Source: an uncultured Treponema sp. | Lineage (GTDB): Bacteria > Spirochaetota > Spirochaetia > Treponematales > Treponemataceae | DNA: 38,031 nucleotides | NCBI GenBank assembly: GCA_937892225.1 | Contig: CALAUH010000170.1 | Span: 1-38,031 of the forward strand | Direction of reading: 5' to 3' | In this document: positions 7,654-16,296 of the stretch, piece by piece | How positions within the stretch are numbered: position 1 is the stretch's first letter | How the letters are laid out: each line of letters opens with the position of its first letter | Made by a program: the position numbers and the translations under genes | The notes under the pieces: model-generated | What the model saw: the letters and a program-made list of their open reading frames with translations, nothing else | Databases searched by the model: none | Told to the model about the DNA's origin: nothing

Positions 7654-10515
7654 TTAATTAATTATTCTTTCAATGACTGTCTGCAATTTATTAAAATCAA
7701 TTGGTTTTGTAATATAATCATTCATACCAGCTTCAAGTGCAATTTTTTTATCTTCTTCAAAAGCGTTGGCTGTCATTGCTAAAATTGGAACTTTTGAAAC
7801 TTCTGTTCCAAGTTCACGTATTTTTTTAGTTGCTTCATATCCATTCATTACAGGCATTTGAATATCCATTAAGATTAAATCAAAATCACCTTTTTTAGCA
7901 TTTTTAACTTTTTCCAATGCTTCTACACCATCATTTGCAGTTGTTACAGATATATTATTATCATTAAAAAGTTCCAGTGCAATTTCACGATTAAATTCAT
8001 TATCATCAACAAGAAGTATTTTTTTATCTTTCAAACTAACTGTCTTTTTATTTTCAACTTGTTCTTTTTGTAACAAAGCAGAATTTTTATGAAGATTAAA
8101 ATCAAAATGTAAAATAACTTCTGTTCCCTTATTCAATTCACTGTTGATTTCAATTTTTCCTTTCATCATATCGACAATTTCTTTTGTAATTGCCATACCA
8201 AGACCTGTTCCTTGAATTCCAGAAACAGTTGATGACTGCATTCTTGTAAAAGGATCAAAAATTGTCTTTAAAAATTCTTTCGACATACCAATGCCTGTGT
8301 CTTTTACAGAAAAAACAAATGATGCAAAATCTTTTGTCTTTGTATTTATCTGCTTAACACACATTTTTACAGTTCCACCTGGTTCCGTATATTTAATTGC
8401 ATTCGAAAGAATATTGATTAACACCTGATTTAATCTGAGTTTATCACACATAATTTCAGGATTCCTTACATTACAACTGTCTATACTAAAATCAATTTTT
8501 CTTGCATCAATATCTGCCTGAAGAATGCTTTGCAAAGTTTGAATAATCTCAAAAAGATTTTCTTCCTTTTCTTCAATAGTCATCTTTCCGCTTTCAATAC
8601 GACTCATATCAAGAACGTCATTTATAAGATTTAAAAGATGATTACTTGATTTTTCAATTTTTGTAAGATAATCCTGAACTTTTTCTTTTTTATCTATATT
8701 TGTACTGGCAAGTTTTGTATAACCAAAAATCGCATTCATTGGAGTTCTAATATCATGACTCATATTATTAAGGAAGACTGTTTTTGCACGGTTAGCACTC
8801 TGTGCCATTTCCAAAGCATCGTGTAACTGACGTTTATTTTCCTGGTCTTCACGAACTTCCTTATCTCGATCGGTAAAATAAGAAATAAATTCTTTAAGTT
8901 CTTCGTTTTTATCCTGAATTTTTACAATTACCTGCTCAAACCAGTGAAAATCTTTCTTGTAATAACGACGGAAAAAAATATGTTCAGACTTTTTATTAGC
9001 CAGATTTTTCTTTACATAATTTAAGTCTGTATACTTCATCATTTTTTCTTTATCATCTGGATGAATATAATTTTCTACATAATATTTAGTAAGTGATTTA
9101 TAATCAGATTGATTTTCCATCATTACTTTTTTAATATCATTATTATCTGAAAGCACATATACTTTATATTTTCCAGTTTTAGCATCAACATGAAACAATG
9201 AAGTAAATTCAGATGCAAGACCGTTTACAATTTCCTGCATTTCTTTTTCTTTTATACGTTCATTGTTAACATAGAAAATGCCAAGTAAAAAATGATTTTT
9301 ATTCTGTGTAGATTTTCGAACTCGTATTTTAAACCATTGTGGATTTTTATCTATTAACAAGCGATATTCAAAAGAACAGTCTTTATCCTGTTTCATCAAT
9401 TTTTTTATATTATCTTTATTTATATTCTTTTTTACTAAATCATAATCATCTTTAAAAACAACAATTTCAACATTTTTTTCAAAGTCTATAAAAAAATCAT
9501 TGGTATTAATTAATTTATAAGTTACCGCATCTGCAAAAGCATTATTTTCGGAATAAACTGTGTATTTTCCTGTAGTTATATCTACATCATAAACAGCCTG
9601 AAAGTTATCCGAAAGACTCATCATCGTATTTGTGTAATTTTGTTGATTTTCTACAACTGATGTAATATCTGAAAATCCAATTGCAGCATGTCGTGAATCT
9701 GCACCCTGAATTACCTGAAAACGATAATTTTTTTCTTTATTATCAGAAATATCTGTAAAAGCAAAAGTAATGATTTTTTCTTTTTTTAATGTTTTATAAA
9801 GATAATCTGGTTTTAAAATCTCTTTTAATTTTAGTCTGTCGTCAGGATGAACATCATTATCTATATACGAGCAAATAGAATTATAATAATTTTGTGTAAG
9901 AGGATATTTTTCTTTTAAAACATCATTCTGTTTGTAAATCTTATAAGTACAATCATAAAGATTTACATAATAGGCAGAAAGATATGTATCTAAAAAAGAA
10001 TTTGTAAAAATTAATGTTTCTTTTAATTGTGATTCATAATCTTCGCTTTGTGCATTCTTTTTTCGAAGCGAAGCCATTTTTACAGGAACTTCATCTCTAG
10101 AAAGTGGAAATCTTTTATCTAAATGACTGCGTATAAACCCGGTAATATCTCGAAGAAAGCCTTCTATTCTTACACCTTTTGTATATTCAAAATTACGGAT
10201 TCCTGCACAATTAAAAATTGCCATTTTTTTATCAGGACAATGCCATGTATATTGAAATTCACAATGCATCCCTTTTTGCATTTTTTCTATAGCTTCATGA
10301 ACTTCATCATATTGAATTGCATCTATATTATTATTCCAATATGAATATCTTTCTTCTGGAGTCAGTTCTTCGCTTGCACTTAATAAAACAGCCATTGCCT
10401 TATTAAAATACAAACGAGGTGGTGAAAATTCATCTAATTCTAAAGCCCATAAACCAATATTTGAGTAAGTAAAAATATCAGTGGAAAAAGGAAGTGCCCC
10501 TAAATTCTTCTCCAT
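7654..10515 (-). CDS. Hybrid sensor histidine kinase/response regulator
   Basis: A 953-aa cytosolic signalling protein with no signal peptide or membrane segment. The first 560 or so residues look like several PAS-type sensor modules in tandem (for example around FEYTKGVRIEGFLRDITG); ligands cannot be told from sequence. The histidine kinase core follows: phospho-acceptor H587 in MSHDIRTPMNAI, then N, G1 and G2 boxes (NQVLINILSNAIKY, VKDTGIGM, GTGLGMAI). The C-terminal receiver domain starts at KILLVDDNEFNRE, with phospho-acceptor D884 in LMDIQMP. There is no output domain and no neighbouring Hpt or response regulator gene, so the partner lies elsewhere. It appears to be transcribed alone from a promoter only 7 nt upstream of the ATG. 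Confidence 0.93.
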   Translation of the reverse strand: MEKNLGALPFSTDIFTYSNIGLWALELDEFSPPRLYFNKAMAVLLSASEELTPEERYSYWNNNIDAIQYDEVHEAIEKMQKGMHCEFQYTWHCPDKKMAIFNCAGIRNFEYTKGVRIEGFLRDITGFIRSHLDKRFPLSRDEVPVKMASLRKKNAQSEDYESQLKETLIFTNSFLDTYLSAYYVNLYDCTYKIYKQNDVLKEKYPLTQNYYNSICSYIDNDVHPDDRLKLKEILKPDYLYKTLKKEKIITFAFTDISDNKEKNYRFQVIQGADSRHAAIGFSDITSVVENQQNYTNTMMSLSDNFQAVYDVDITTGKYTVYSENNAFADAVTYKLINTNDFFIDFEKNVEIVVFKDDYDLVKKNINKDNIKKLMKQDKDCSFEYRLLIDKNPQWFKIRVRKSTQNKNHFLLGIFYVNNERIKEKEMQEIVNGLASEFTSLFHVDAKTGKYKVYVLSDNNDIKKVMMENQSDYKSLTKYYVENYIHPDDKEKMMKYTDLNYVKKNLANKKSEHIFFRRYYKKDFHWFEQVIVKIQDKNEELKEFISYFTDRDKEVREDQENKRQLHDALEMAQSANRAKTVFLNNMSHDIRTPMNAIFGYTKLASTNIDKKEKVQDYLTKIEKSSNHLLNLINDVLDMSRIESGKMTIEEKEENLFEIIQTLQSILQADIDARKIDFSIDSCNVRNPEIMCDKLRLNQVLINILSNAIKYTEPGGTVKMCVKQINTKTKDFASFVFSVKDTGIGMSKEFLKTIFDPFTRMQSSTVSGIQGTGLGMAITKEIVDMMKGKIEINSELNKGTEVILHFDFNLHKNSALLQKEQVENKKTVSLKDKKILLVDDNEFNREIALELFNDNNISVTTANDGVEALEKVKNAKKGDFDLILMDIQMPVMNGYEATKKIRELGTEVSKVPILAMTANAFEEDKKIALEAGMNDYITKPIDFNKLQTVIERIIN

Positions 10516-10522
10516 AATAATT

Positions 10523-10551
10523 ATTATAAATCAGATTTTTGAATAAAGAAA
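10523..10551 (-). promoter_or_regulatory. Putative leaderless promoter of the hybrid kinase
   Basis: A perfect TATAAT on the minus strand (10523-10528) lies 7 nt before the ATG. A poor -35 (TTTCTT, 10546-10551) sits at 17-bp spacing. No Shine-Dalgarno precedes the ATG. Confidence 0.45.
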
Positions 10552-10583
10552 GAAATATATAATGATTAAAACAATTCGTTAAT

Positions 10584-10622
10584 AAAAATGGCAGGTGGTC
10601 AAACAACGCACCTGCCATTTTT
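10584..10622 (-). terminator. Intrinsic terminator after the DUF1566-like remnant
   Basis: A perfect 14-bp stem pairs 10584-10597 with 10609-10622 around an 11-nt loop, ending in A-run/T-run tracts on both sides. It begins 24 nt beyond the stop codon of the remnant on the minus strand and shields the kinase promoter from upstream transcription. Confidence 0.85.
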
Positions 10623-10645
10623 ACTGATTATTATGATATTATAAA

Positions 10646-10972
10646 TTAAAATTCACGGATTGCACAATAAAATCCAGCCCCCTCATCTTTAAATTCCAAA
10701 TATATATAACCATCACTCATACTTAATGACCAAAGTTGATGAAATTCATCACCAGTACCTATTAACTGTGAAGAAGAATAATATCCTCCACTCAATTTCA
10801 TTTCTACTTCAAAATAATTCAATATGGAATTAATTAAATTTTCTTTTTCATAAACTTTATATAATTCAGCAATACTTGGAATATACCAATTATATCTATA
10901 TTCTTTTAATAAATTTGTTGCATTCGAATTATAAAATAAGATATTTCTACAAGCAAGAAATTTTTTTGTGTG
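10646..10972 (-). pseudogene. C-terminal remnant of a DUF1566 (Lcl-like) protein
   Basis: An open frame of 108 codons runs from after an in-frame TAG (10973-10975 on the minus strand) to TAA at 10646-10648, without a usable start codon at its head. The product reads like the C-terminal part of the DUF1566/Lcl family found on many surface proteins: NWYIPSIAELYKVY, then GGYYSSSQLIGTG, a Trp-containing strand and the ending GAGFYCAIREF. That WxxPSxxEL ... YxSS ... W ... R-F pattern is my basis for the family call. The N-terminal export signal and body are missing, and the adjacent NUDIX promoter occupies the region where they would be. Its terminator is still intact. An internal ATG (in VEMKL) could only give a product of about 60 aa. 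Best read as a truncated relic. Confidence 0.65.
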
Positions 10973-10979
10973 CTATAAT
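10971..10979 (+). promoter_or_regulatory. Extended -10 promoter of the NUDIX gene
   Basis: TGC followed by a perfect TATAAT (10974-10979) forms an extended -10 element. No recognisable -35 is present. The ATG at 10987 follows after 7 nt with no Shine-Dalgarno, consistent with a leaderless mRNA. Confidence 0.5.
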
Positions 10980-10986
10980 TTTACAC

Positions 10987-11526
10987 ATGAAAGACAAAGA
11001 TTTACTGTGGACTGAAAAATCTAAAAAACAACTTTTAAAAACACCTGTTTTAAATTTAATGGAAACTACAAGCATTTCTCCAGACGGTCAGACAGGAAAC
11101 TATATTGTTATGGACGCTCCCTGCTGGTGTGCTGTTGTTCCAGATTTAGGAGATGAATATTTAATGGTAAAACAATACAGGCATGGTTCAAAAAAAATAA
11201 GCATTGAATTTCCAGGTGGTGTTATAGAAAATGGAGAAGAACCTCTGGAAGCTGCAAAACGTGAACTTTTAGAAGAAACCGGTTTTAAAGCCAGAGAAAT
11301 GATTTTTCTAGGAGATGTTTCTCCAAATCCAGCGCTTTTTTCCAACAAAATGTATTTCTTTTTAGCAAAAGATTTATATGGTGATGGAAAACAGTCTTTA
11401 GATTCCGACGAATATGTAAACACAATACGAATCAGTAAAAAAGAAGTGCACGACAATATGGGGAATTCCGAATATCATCATGCACTTATGACTGTAGCTT
11501 TATTTTTAGCAGAAAGATATAAATAG
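10987..11526 (+). CDS. NUDIX hydrolase, ADP-ribose pyrophosphatase type
   Basis: A 179-aa enzyme with the complete Nudix box: a GG pair, E, then REL.EE.TG in the stretch GGVIENGEEPLEA...RELLEETGF. After it comes NPALFSNKMYFFLA, which resembles the region conserved in ADP-ribose and sugar-nucleotide pyrophosphatases, so hydrolysis of ADP-ribose or a related nucleoside diphosphate sugar is likely. The frame stays open upstream to 10876, but I chose the ATG at 10987 (MKDKDLLW) because a TATAAT lies at 10974-10979 and the upstream codons overlap the relic gene and have no family similarity. It converges on the metal ATPase gene with 1 nt between the stop codons and no terminator. Confidence 0.88.
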   Translation: MKDKDLLWTEKSKKQLLKTPVLNLMETTSISPDGQTGNYIVMDAPCWCAVVPDLGDEYLMVKQYRHGSKKISIEFPGGVIENGEEPLEAAKRELLEETGFKAREMIFLGDVSPNPALFSNKMYFFLAKDLYGDGKQSLDSDEYVNTIRISKKEVHDNMGNSEYHHALMTVALFLAERYK

Positions 11527-11527
11527 C

Positions 11528-13591
11528 TTATTTATTCTTACCAAACATTCTTAAACTGTTTAATACTGCTAAAATTGTTACACCGACATCTCCAAAAACT
11601 GCAAGCCACATATTTGTAATGCCAAATGCACTTAAAATTAAAATTGCAGCTTTTATTCCAAGCGAACCAAACAGATTTTCGTTTACAATTTTTAATGTTG
11701 AACGTGAAATTTTAATTGCATCAACAATTTTAGAAGTTTTATCTTCCATTATGATAACATCACCTGCTTCTACTGCAGCATCGCTACCCATTGCACCCAT
11801 TGCAATACCAACATCTGCTCTTGCTAAAACAGGCGCGTCGTTTATTCCGTCTCCAGTAAAAATCAAAGAACCACGTTTTTTTGCAGAATGATTTTTATCT
11901 TCCGGTCTAGTTTCGAGTTCTTTTAATAACTCTTCAACTTTTTTAAGTTTATCATCACTCATCATCTGGCCGTAAGCTTTATGAACACCTAAGCGTTCTG
12001 CAACTGTTAATGCAGTTTTTTCATTATCACCAGAAAGCATTACAACATTTTCTACACCAAGTTTTTTAAGTTCACTGATTGTTTTTGCTGAATCATCTTT
12101 AATTTCATCATTAATAACAATATGACCAGCGTATTTTCCATCACATGCAACGTGAACAATTGTACCGTCTTTATGTTCAGAACAGTCTGGAAATTCAATA
12201 TTGAACATTTCCAGAAGTGATGTATTTCCGGCAAGAACATTTTTTCCATTAACAACAGCTTTTATTCCTTTGCTTGTAATATCTTCTACATTTTCTAACT
12301 TTACTTTTTCACAACAGTTATCGTGATGAATTGCCCGTAAACTTGCAGAAATAGGATGATTAGATAAAAGTTCTGCATGAGTTGCAATTGCAATTAATTC
12401 CTGCTTTGTAATAGAAGGATTCATTGTATGAATGTCTGTAACAATAAAATTTCCTTTTGTTAAAGTTCCAGTTTTATCGAATACTGCAGTTTTAGTTTTT
12501 GATAAAGCTTCTACAAAAGTTGAACCTTTTATTAAAATACCTTTTTTTGCACTTACTGTAATTCCACCGCAGAAACTTAAAGGAATAGAAATTACCAATG
12601 CACAAGGACAGCTTACAACTAAAAATTCCAGTGCTCTGTAAATCCAGGTCTGCCATCCGTTTTCTAAAAAGTATGATGGGAAAAAGAATTTTGTAACTAA
12701 AGAAGGAACTACTGCTAAAAGAAGAGCTGAGCCGCAAACAATCGGTGTATAAACTTTTGCAAAACGAGTTACAAACTGTTCAGATTTAGCTTTATTTTCT
12801 GTTGCATTTTCTACAAGTTCAAGGATTCGTGCAAATGCTGAATCTTTTGCAAGTTTAGTTGTTTCAATTAATAAAATGCCCTGTTTATTGATTGAGCCGG
12901 AAAGTACTTCATCATCTTTTTTTGCATGACGAGGAACACTTTCTCCAGTTAATGCTGAAGTATCAAGATAACTGTCTCCAAAAATAATTTTACCGTCAAT
13001 TGGAATACGCTCCCCGGCTTTTACTAAAATAAACGAACCAACCTGAACTTCTTCTGCATGCATTTCTTCAAATTCAAGATTTGATGGAATAACACCGCTT
13101 TTTATGATTTCAGAACATTTTTTACCGTCAATCACATTTGCTTTATCAGGTCTTAATTTTGCAAGATTACCGATTGCATCACGACTTTTATCTACAGCAT
13201 AATCTTCGAATTTTTCTCCAATCTGATACAAAATCATGATTGCAACAGCTTCTCCAATTTCTCCAAGACACAAAGCACCAATAGAAGAAACGGACATTAA
13301 AAACTGTTCGTCTAAAAATTCACCTTCTAAAATATTTTTGATTGCACCAATAATTATATCTTTCCCACAAATAATGTAAGCAATACCGTAACAAAGAATA
13401 CAGAGAGTTTTTACAATATCATATTTTAAACCCGGAATTTTTAATTCTGAAAGTGATGGTATCCATTCTAGAACCGGCAGATGTTCTAACAAAATTCCAA
13501 AAACAAACAAAACTGCGCCAATTACAACTGCCTTTACGCTAAGTTCTTTTTCTTCTTCGTGATTATGTTCATGATGATGTTCGTGTGCCAT
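11528..13591 (-). CDS. Zn/Cd/Pb-exporting P1B-type ATPase
   Basis: Membrane pump that exports divalent soft metals using ATP. The N-terminus is a short His-rich stretch (AHEHHHEHNHEEE) instead of the usual GMxCxxC heavy-metal domain. P1B features are complete: LTGESVP actuator, CPC motif in the membrane segment SCPCALVIS (about residue 327), phosphorylation site D372 in DKTGTLTKG, HP motif in SNHPISAS, and the GDGINDAP hinge. The last membrane segment has GDVGVTILAVLNSLR, matching the Asp-x-Gly ligand region of the Zn/Cd/Pb (P1B-2) group. The frame extends to 13639, but the ATG at 13591 has an AAAGGAA ribosome site 6 nt upstream and lies 13 nt after the arsR stop, so 687 aa is preferred. Co-transcribed with and probably repressed by the preceding regulator. 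Confidence 0.93.
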   Translation of the reverse strand: MAHEHHHEHNHEEEKELSVKAVVIGAVLFVFGILLEHLPVLEWIPSLSELKIPGLKYDIVKTLCILCYGIAYIICGKDIIIGAIKNILEGEFLDEQFLMSVSSIGALCLGEIGEAVAIMILYQIGEKFEDYAVDKSRDAIGNLAKLRPDKANVIDGKKCSEIIKSGVIPSNLEFEEMHAEEVQVGSFILVKAGERIPIDGKIIFGDSYLDTSALTGESVPRHAKKDDEVLSGSINKQGILLIETTKLAKDSAFARILELVENATENKAKSEQFVTRFAKVYTPIVCGSALLLAVVPSLVTKFFFPSYFLENGWQTWIYRALEFLVVSCPCALVISIPLSFCGGITVSAKKGILIKGSTFVEALSKTKTAVFDKTGTLTKGNFIVTDIHTMNPSITKQELIAIATHAELLSNHPISASLRAIHHDNCCEKVKLENVEDITSKGIKAVVNGKNVLAGNTSLLEMFNIEFPDCSEHKDGTIVHVACDGKYAGHIVINDEIKDDSAKTISELKKLGVENVVMLSGDNEKTALTVAERLGVHKAYGQMMSDDKLKKVEELLKELETRPEDKNHSAKKRGSLIFTGDGINDAPVLARADVGIAMGAMGSDAAVEAGDVIIMEDKTSKIVDAIKISRSTLKIVNENLFGSLGIKAAILILSAFGITNMWLAVFGDVGVTILAVLNSLRMFGKNK

Positions 13592-13604
13592 ATAAATTCC
13601 TTTT

Positions 13605-13937
13605 CTAAATTTCAATAAGATGTTCAACTCCACATTCAAGGATTTGTTTTACATGTTCATCTGCAAGTGAATAGTAAATAATTTTTCCTTCACGTTTTGT
13701 TGTTACAAGATTTGATTCTCTTAAAATTTTCAGCTGATGAGAAACTGCCGAAACTGTCATATCCAAAATAGATGAAATATCACCAACACATAAAGAAGAT
13801 TTGTCCAATGCATACAAAATCTTTACTCTGGTTGTATCACCAAAAATTTTATAGAAATCCGAAAGATCAAAAAGAGTTTCTTCATCTAAAAAATCTTTTT
13901 TAATATTTTCAACAATTTCTTTATTATTTATCTGCAT
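13605..13937 (-). CDS. ArsR/SmtB-family metal-responsive repressor
   Basis: Small winged-helix repressor expected to release DNA when metal binds, thus inducing the efflux ATPase downstream. The fold is clear: FGDTTRVKILYAL, SSLCVGDISSILDMTVSAVS, then the recognition helix HQLKILRESNLV and the wing TKREGKIIYYSLAD. The LCVGD segment corresponds to the ELCVCD metal box with one Cys replaced by Gly; C-terminal Cys, His and Glu residues (LECGVEHLIEI) could form an alpha5-type zinc site as in SmtB/CzrA. The frame opens at 13973, but the first 12 codons overlap the operator, and the ATG at 13937 gives a 110-aa protein of usual length. A TATCTT box lies 6 nt upstream. Which metal is sensed is inference from the pump. 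Confidence 0.9.
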   Translation of the reverse strand: MQINNKEIVENIKKDFLDEETLFDLSDFYKIFGDTTRVKILYALDKSSLCVGDISSILDMTVSAVSHQLKILRESNLVTTKREGKIIYYSLADEHVKQILECGVEHLIEI

Positions 13938-13943
13938 ATAAAA

Positions 13944-13973
13944 AAGATAACATACATTTGAACAGTTATTCAA
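13944..13973 (-). promoter_or_regulatory. Promoter and SmtB-type operator of arsR-ATPase
   Basis: The 16-bp imperfect palindrome TTGAACAGTTATTCAA (13958-13973, plus strand) contains TGAACAGTTATTCA, the 12-2-12 type operator half known from the cyanobacterial smtA/smtB control region. On the minus strand TTGAAT (13968-13973) and TATCTT (13944-13949) form a promoter with 18-bp spacing, so the operator covers the -35 and much of the spacer. Binding there would block polymerase, giving autoregulation of both genes. Confidence 0.75.
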
Positions 13974-13979
13974 GTGTTT

Positions 13980-14714
13980 TTAAAGTTTAATTTGACCCAA
14001 TACTTTACCAATAGAATCGTGAATTACAAGTTCTGCAGCCCCGTCCATTGATGTAACCGATTTATTGATTAAAACTAAATGTCTTCCTCTAAAATACTGA
14101 ACAAAACTTGCAGCAGGATAAACAACAAGCGAAGTTCCGCCAATTATAAGTGTATCTGCAGTTGCGATTGCATTTACAGTTTTTTCTATCAATTCCTGAT
14201 TAAGTCCTTCTTCGTATAAAACAACATCTGGCTTAATCAATCCGCCGCATTTTTTACAATGTGGAAGTTTATCCTGCGCATTTTCACTTTCGGCGATTAT
14301 TTTTTCATCATAAAATTCACCGCATTCAAGACAATAATTTCTTAAAGTCGAACCGTGAATTTCGTAAACAGTTTTACTTCCCGCCTTTTGATGAAGTCCG
14401 TCTATATTCTGAGTTACAATCGCTTTTAATTTGCCTTTTTCTTCCATTTCTGCAAGTTTAAAATGTGCAGCATTTGGCTTAAAACCTGTTGGAAGTAATT
14501 TTGCACGATAAAATCTATAAAATTCTTTTGTATCTTTATAAAAAAAACTATGGCTGATTATTTCTTCTGGAGGATAATTCCACTCCTGATTATAAAGTCC
14601 ATCAACACTTCTAAAATCAGGAATGCCGGATTCTGTTGAAACTCCAGCTCCTCCAAAAAAAACAATACTTTCTGAGTCATCAATTATTTCTTGTAATTTC
14701 TGAATTTCATCCAT
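13980..14714 (-). CDS. NAD-dependent protein deacylase (sirtuin)
   Basis: A Sir2-family enzyme that removes acyl groups from lysines using NAD. The 244-aa core is complete: the NAD-binding GAGVSTESGIPDFRS near the N-terminus, TQNIDGLH, the catalytic His in EIHGST, two zinc-binding CxxC pairs (CLEC and CKKC), and the GTSLVVYPAA and INK nucleotide-binding segments. The sequence lacks the Ala-x-x-Tyr-x-x-Arg motif of bacterial desuccinylases, so deacetylation is more likely; this is inference. The ATG overlaps the stop of the preceding phosphomannomutase by one base, so the two are translationally coupled. It ends just before the arsR operator. Confidence 0.93.
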   Translation of the reverse strand: MDEIQKLQEIIDDSESIVFFGGAGVSTESGIPDFRSVDGLYNQEWNYPPEEIISHSFFYKDTKEFYRFYRAKLLPTGFKPNAAHFKLAEMEEKGKLKAIVTQNIDGLHQKAGSKTVYEIHGSTLRNYCLECGEFYDEKIIAESENAQDKLPHCKKCGGLIKPDVVLYEEGLNQELIEKTVNAIATADTLIIGGTSLVVYPAASFVQYFRGRHLVLINKSVTSMDGAAELVIHDSIGKVLGQIKL

Positions 14715-16219
14715 TATTTTAATGCGCTTCTGTCTAATCTATCAAAACCGTCTGTAAGTTTTTTAGCAATTTCTACCAATTTTGCTAAATCCCCTTTACG
14801 GCCGCCTTCAATATTCATTGGCATTACAGGATCGTGCAAACTCATGCGGAGTAAAATCCAACCCTGAACATCTTCACCTTTGAATGAAAGTCTAATTCCT
14901 TCATAAGACTGTGGCATTTTGTAACCGGCAGCCTGGGCTCGTTTTTTGAATTCATCCAAAACGCCTTTTCCGTATTCTTTAAAATCATCTCCAGAAATCT
15001 TAAAGCGATATTCACCTTCTTCTACAAGTGGAGGAAGTTTTTCAATTAAACTATCAAGTTTTTTACCTTTTGCAGCAGCCTGAGCCAAAGCAACAACAAG
15101 TTTTACAGCAAGGAAGGCACCATCATCAAGGAAATAATTATCTTTTAATGCACCGTGGCCAGAAGTTTCCATTGCCAAAGGAGCAACAGTTCCGTTGGCA
15201 TTTAATTCTTTTTGTTTATTGATAACATTTTTATAACCGCGCATATAGCACAAATGTTTAAGACCAAGTTCTTTTTCAAGGAAGTATGTAAGTCTGTCAG
15301 AAGTAACAGAATCTGTGATGATTGTAGAACCTGGATACTGTGGTGCCAAAATTGCAGAAATCATAGCGATAATTGAATCACGATTAATTTCACTACCGTC
15401 AGATAAAACTGCAGACATACGGTCAACGTCAGTATCAAAAATTAAACCAAGATCAGCTTTATTTTTTAAAACTGCATTTCGGATTGCTTCCATTGCCTGT
15501 TTATTTTCAGGATTTGGAATATGATTTGGGAACATTCCATCAGGTTCAAGGAACTGACTTCCAGTTGTATCTGCTCCAAGAGGATTAAGGATTTTATCTA
15601 CAAAGAAACCAGAAGCACCGTTTCCACTGTCTACAACAATGTGCAAACCTGAAAGAGGTTTTTCATCATCTTTTGTAACACCTTTTAATGCACACTGAAT
15701 TTTATCTTTAAGATATTCAGCATAAACGTTAAGCAAATCAAAACTTGGAACATTGTGATTTACACGCTGAGGATTTAAAAGACTTGCAAGTTTTAATACT
15801 TCTGTAATATCTTCGTGTTCAAGACCACCGTCTTCATTAAAGAATTTAATTCCGTTTCTATTATATGGAAGATGACTTGCGGTAATCATTGCAGAACCGT
15901 CAAATCCACATTCGCCAAAAATTAAAGACATGAACATAGCAGGAGTTGTTGCCATTCCACAGTCGCAAACTTTAGCACCGGCACTAAGCATACCGTCCAT
16001 TACTGCATCAGCTAAATCTGGTCCAGAAATACGAGAATCACGGCCAACACCAATAATTAAATCTGTAGCTTCTTTTCCTGTTTTTCCAGAAAGCCAGCTT
16101 ACAAATGCACAACCAATTTTTTTTGCAATATCAGGAGTAAGATTTACGTTTTCTCCTTCAACACCTTCTACGGCAACACCACGAACATCGCTGCCGTTCT
16201 GTAATTTCATAATATCCAT
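14714..16219 (-). CDS. Phosphomannomutase/phosphoglucomutase
   Basis: Alpha-D-phosphohexomutase interconverting 1- and 6-phosphates of mannose or glucose. Motifs in order: active-site Ser in ITASHLPYNRNG, metal loop FDTDVDRM (usual DGDxDR), sugar-specificity loop METSGHGALK, and the phosphate-binding region LRMSLHDPVMP near the C-terminus. The TASHLPYNRNG form, rather than TASHNP, marks a subgroup of bacterial and plant-like phosphomannomutases. Length is 501 aa. A ribosome site (AGGAAA) lies about 7 nt before the ATG. A weak promoter (TTGAAA at 16273-16278 with a poor -10 17 bp away) may serve this gene and the sirtuin. The exact sugar cannot be fixed from sequence. Confidence 0.9.
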   Translation of the reverse strand: MDIMKLQNGSDVRGVAVEGVEGENVNLTPDIAKKIGCAFVSWLSGKTGKEATDLIIGVGRDSRISGPDLADAVMDGMLSAGAKVCDCGMATTPAMFMSLIFGECGFDGSAMITASHLPYNRNGIKFFNEDGGLEHEDITEVLKLASLLNPQRVNHNVPSFDLLNVYAEYLKDKIQCALKGVTKDDEKPLSGLHIVVDSGNGASGFFVDKILNPLGADTTGSQFLEPDGMFPNHIPNPENKQAMEAIRNAVLKNKADLGLIFDTDVDRMSAVLSDGSEINRDSIIAMISAILAPQYPGSTIITDSVTSDRLTYFLEKELGLKHLCYMRGYKNVINKQKELNANGTVAPLAMETSGHGALKDNYFLDDGAFLAVKLVVALAQAAAKGKKLDSLIEKLPPLVEEGEYRFKISGDDFKEYGKGVLDEFKKRAQAAGYKMPQSYEGIRLSFKGEDVQGWILLRMSLHDPVMPMNIEGGRKGDLAKLVEIAKKLTDGFDRLDRSALK

Positions 16220-16296
16220 ATCTGTTTCCTATAAATCGTTCTTATATATAAATTATTACTATTTAACGATTTTTTCAATTGAATTAATGGTTTTTA

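Noticed and set aside
10876..10986. Longer NUDIX frame with a hydrophobic N-terminus
   Set aside because: The added 37 codons overlap the relic gene and the -10 box and show no similarity to NUDIX proteins.
13938..13973. Longer ArsR N-terminus starting at 13973
   Set aside because: Its codons coincide with the operator palindrome and promoter; the start at 13937 gives the usual family length.
16220..16296. Sigma-54 promoter near the AAA+ gene
   Set aside because: No GG-N10-GC pattern of the -24/-12 type was found in this gap or in other intergenic gaps.
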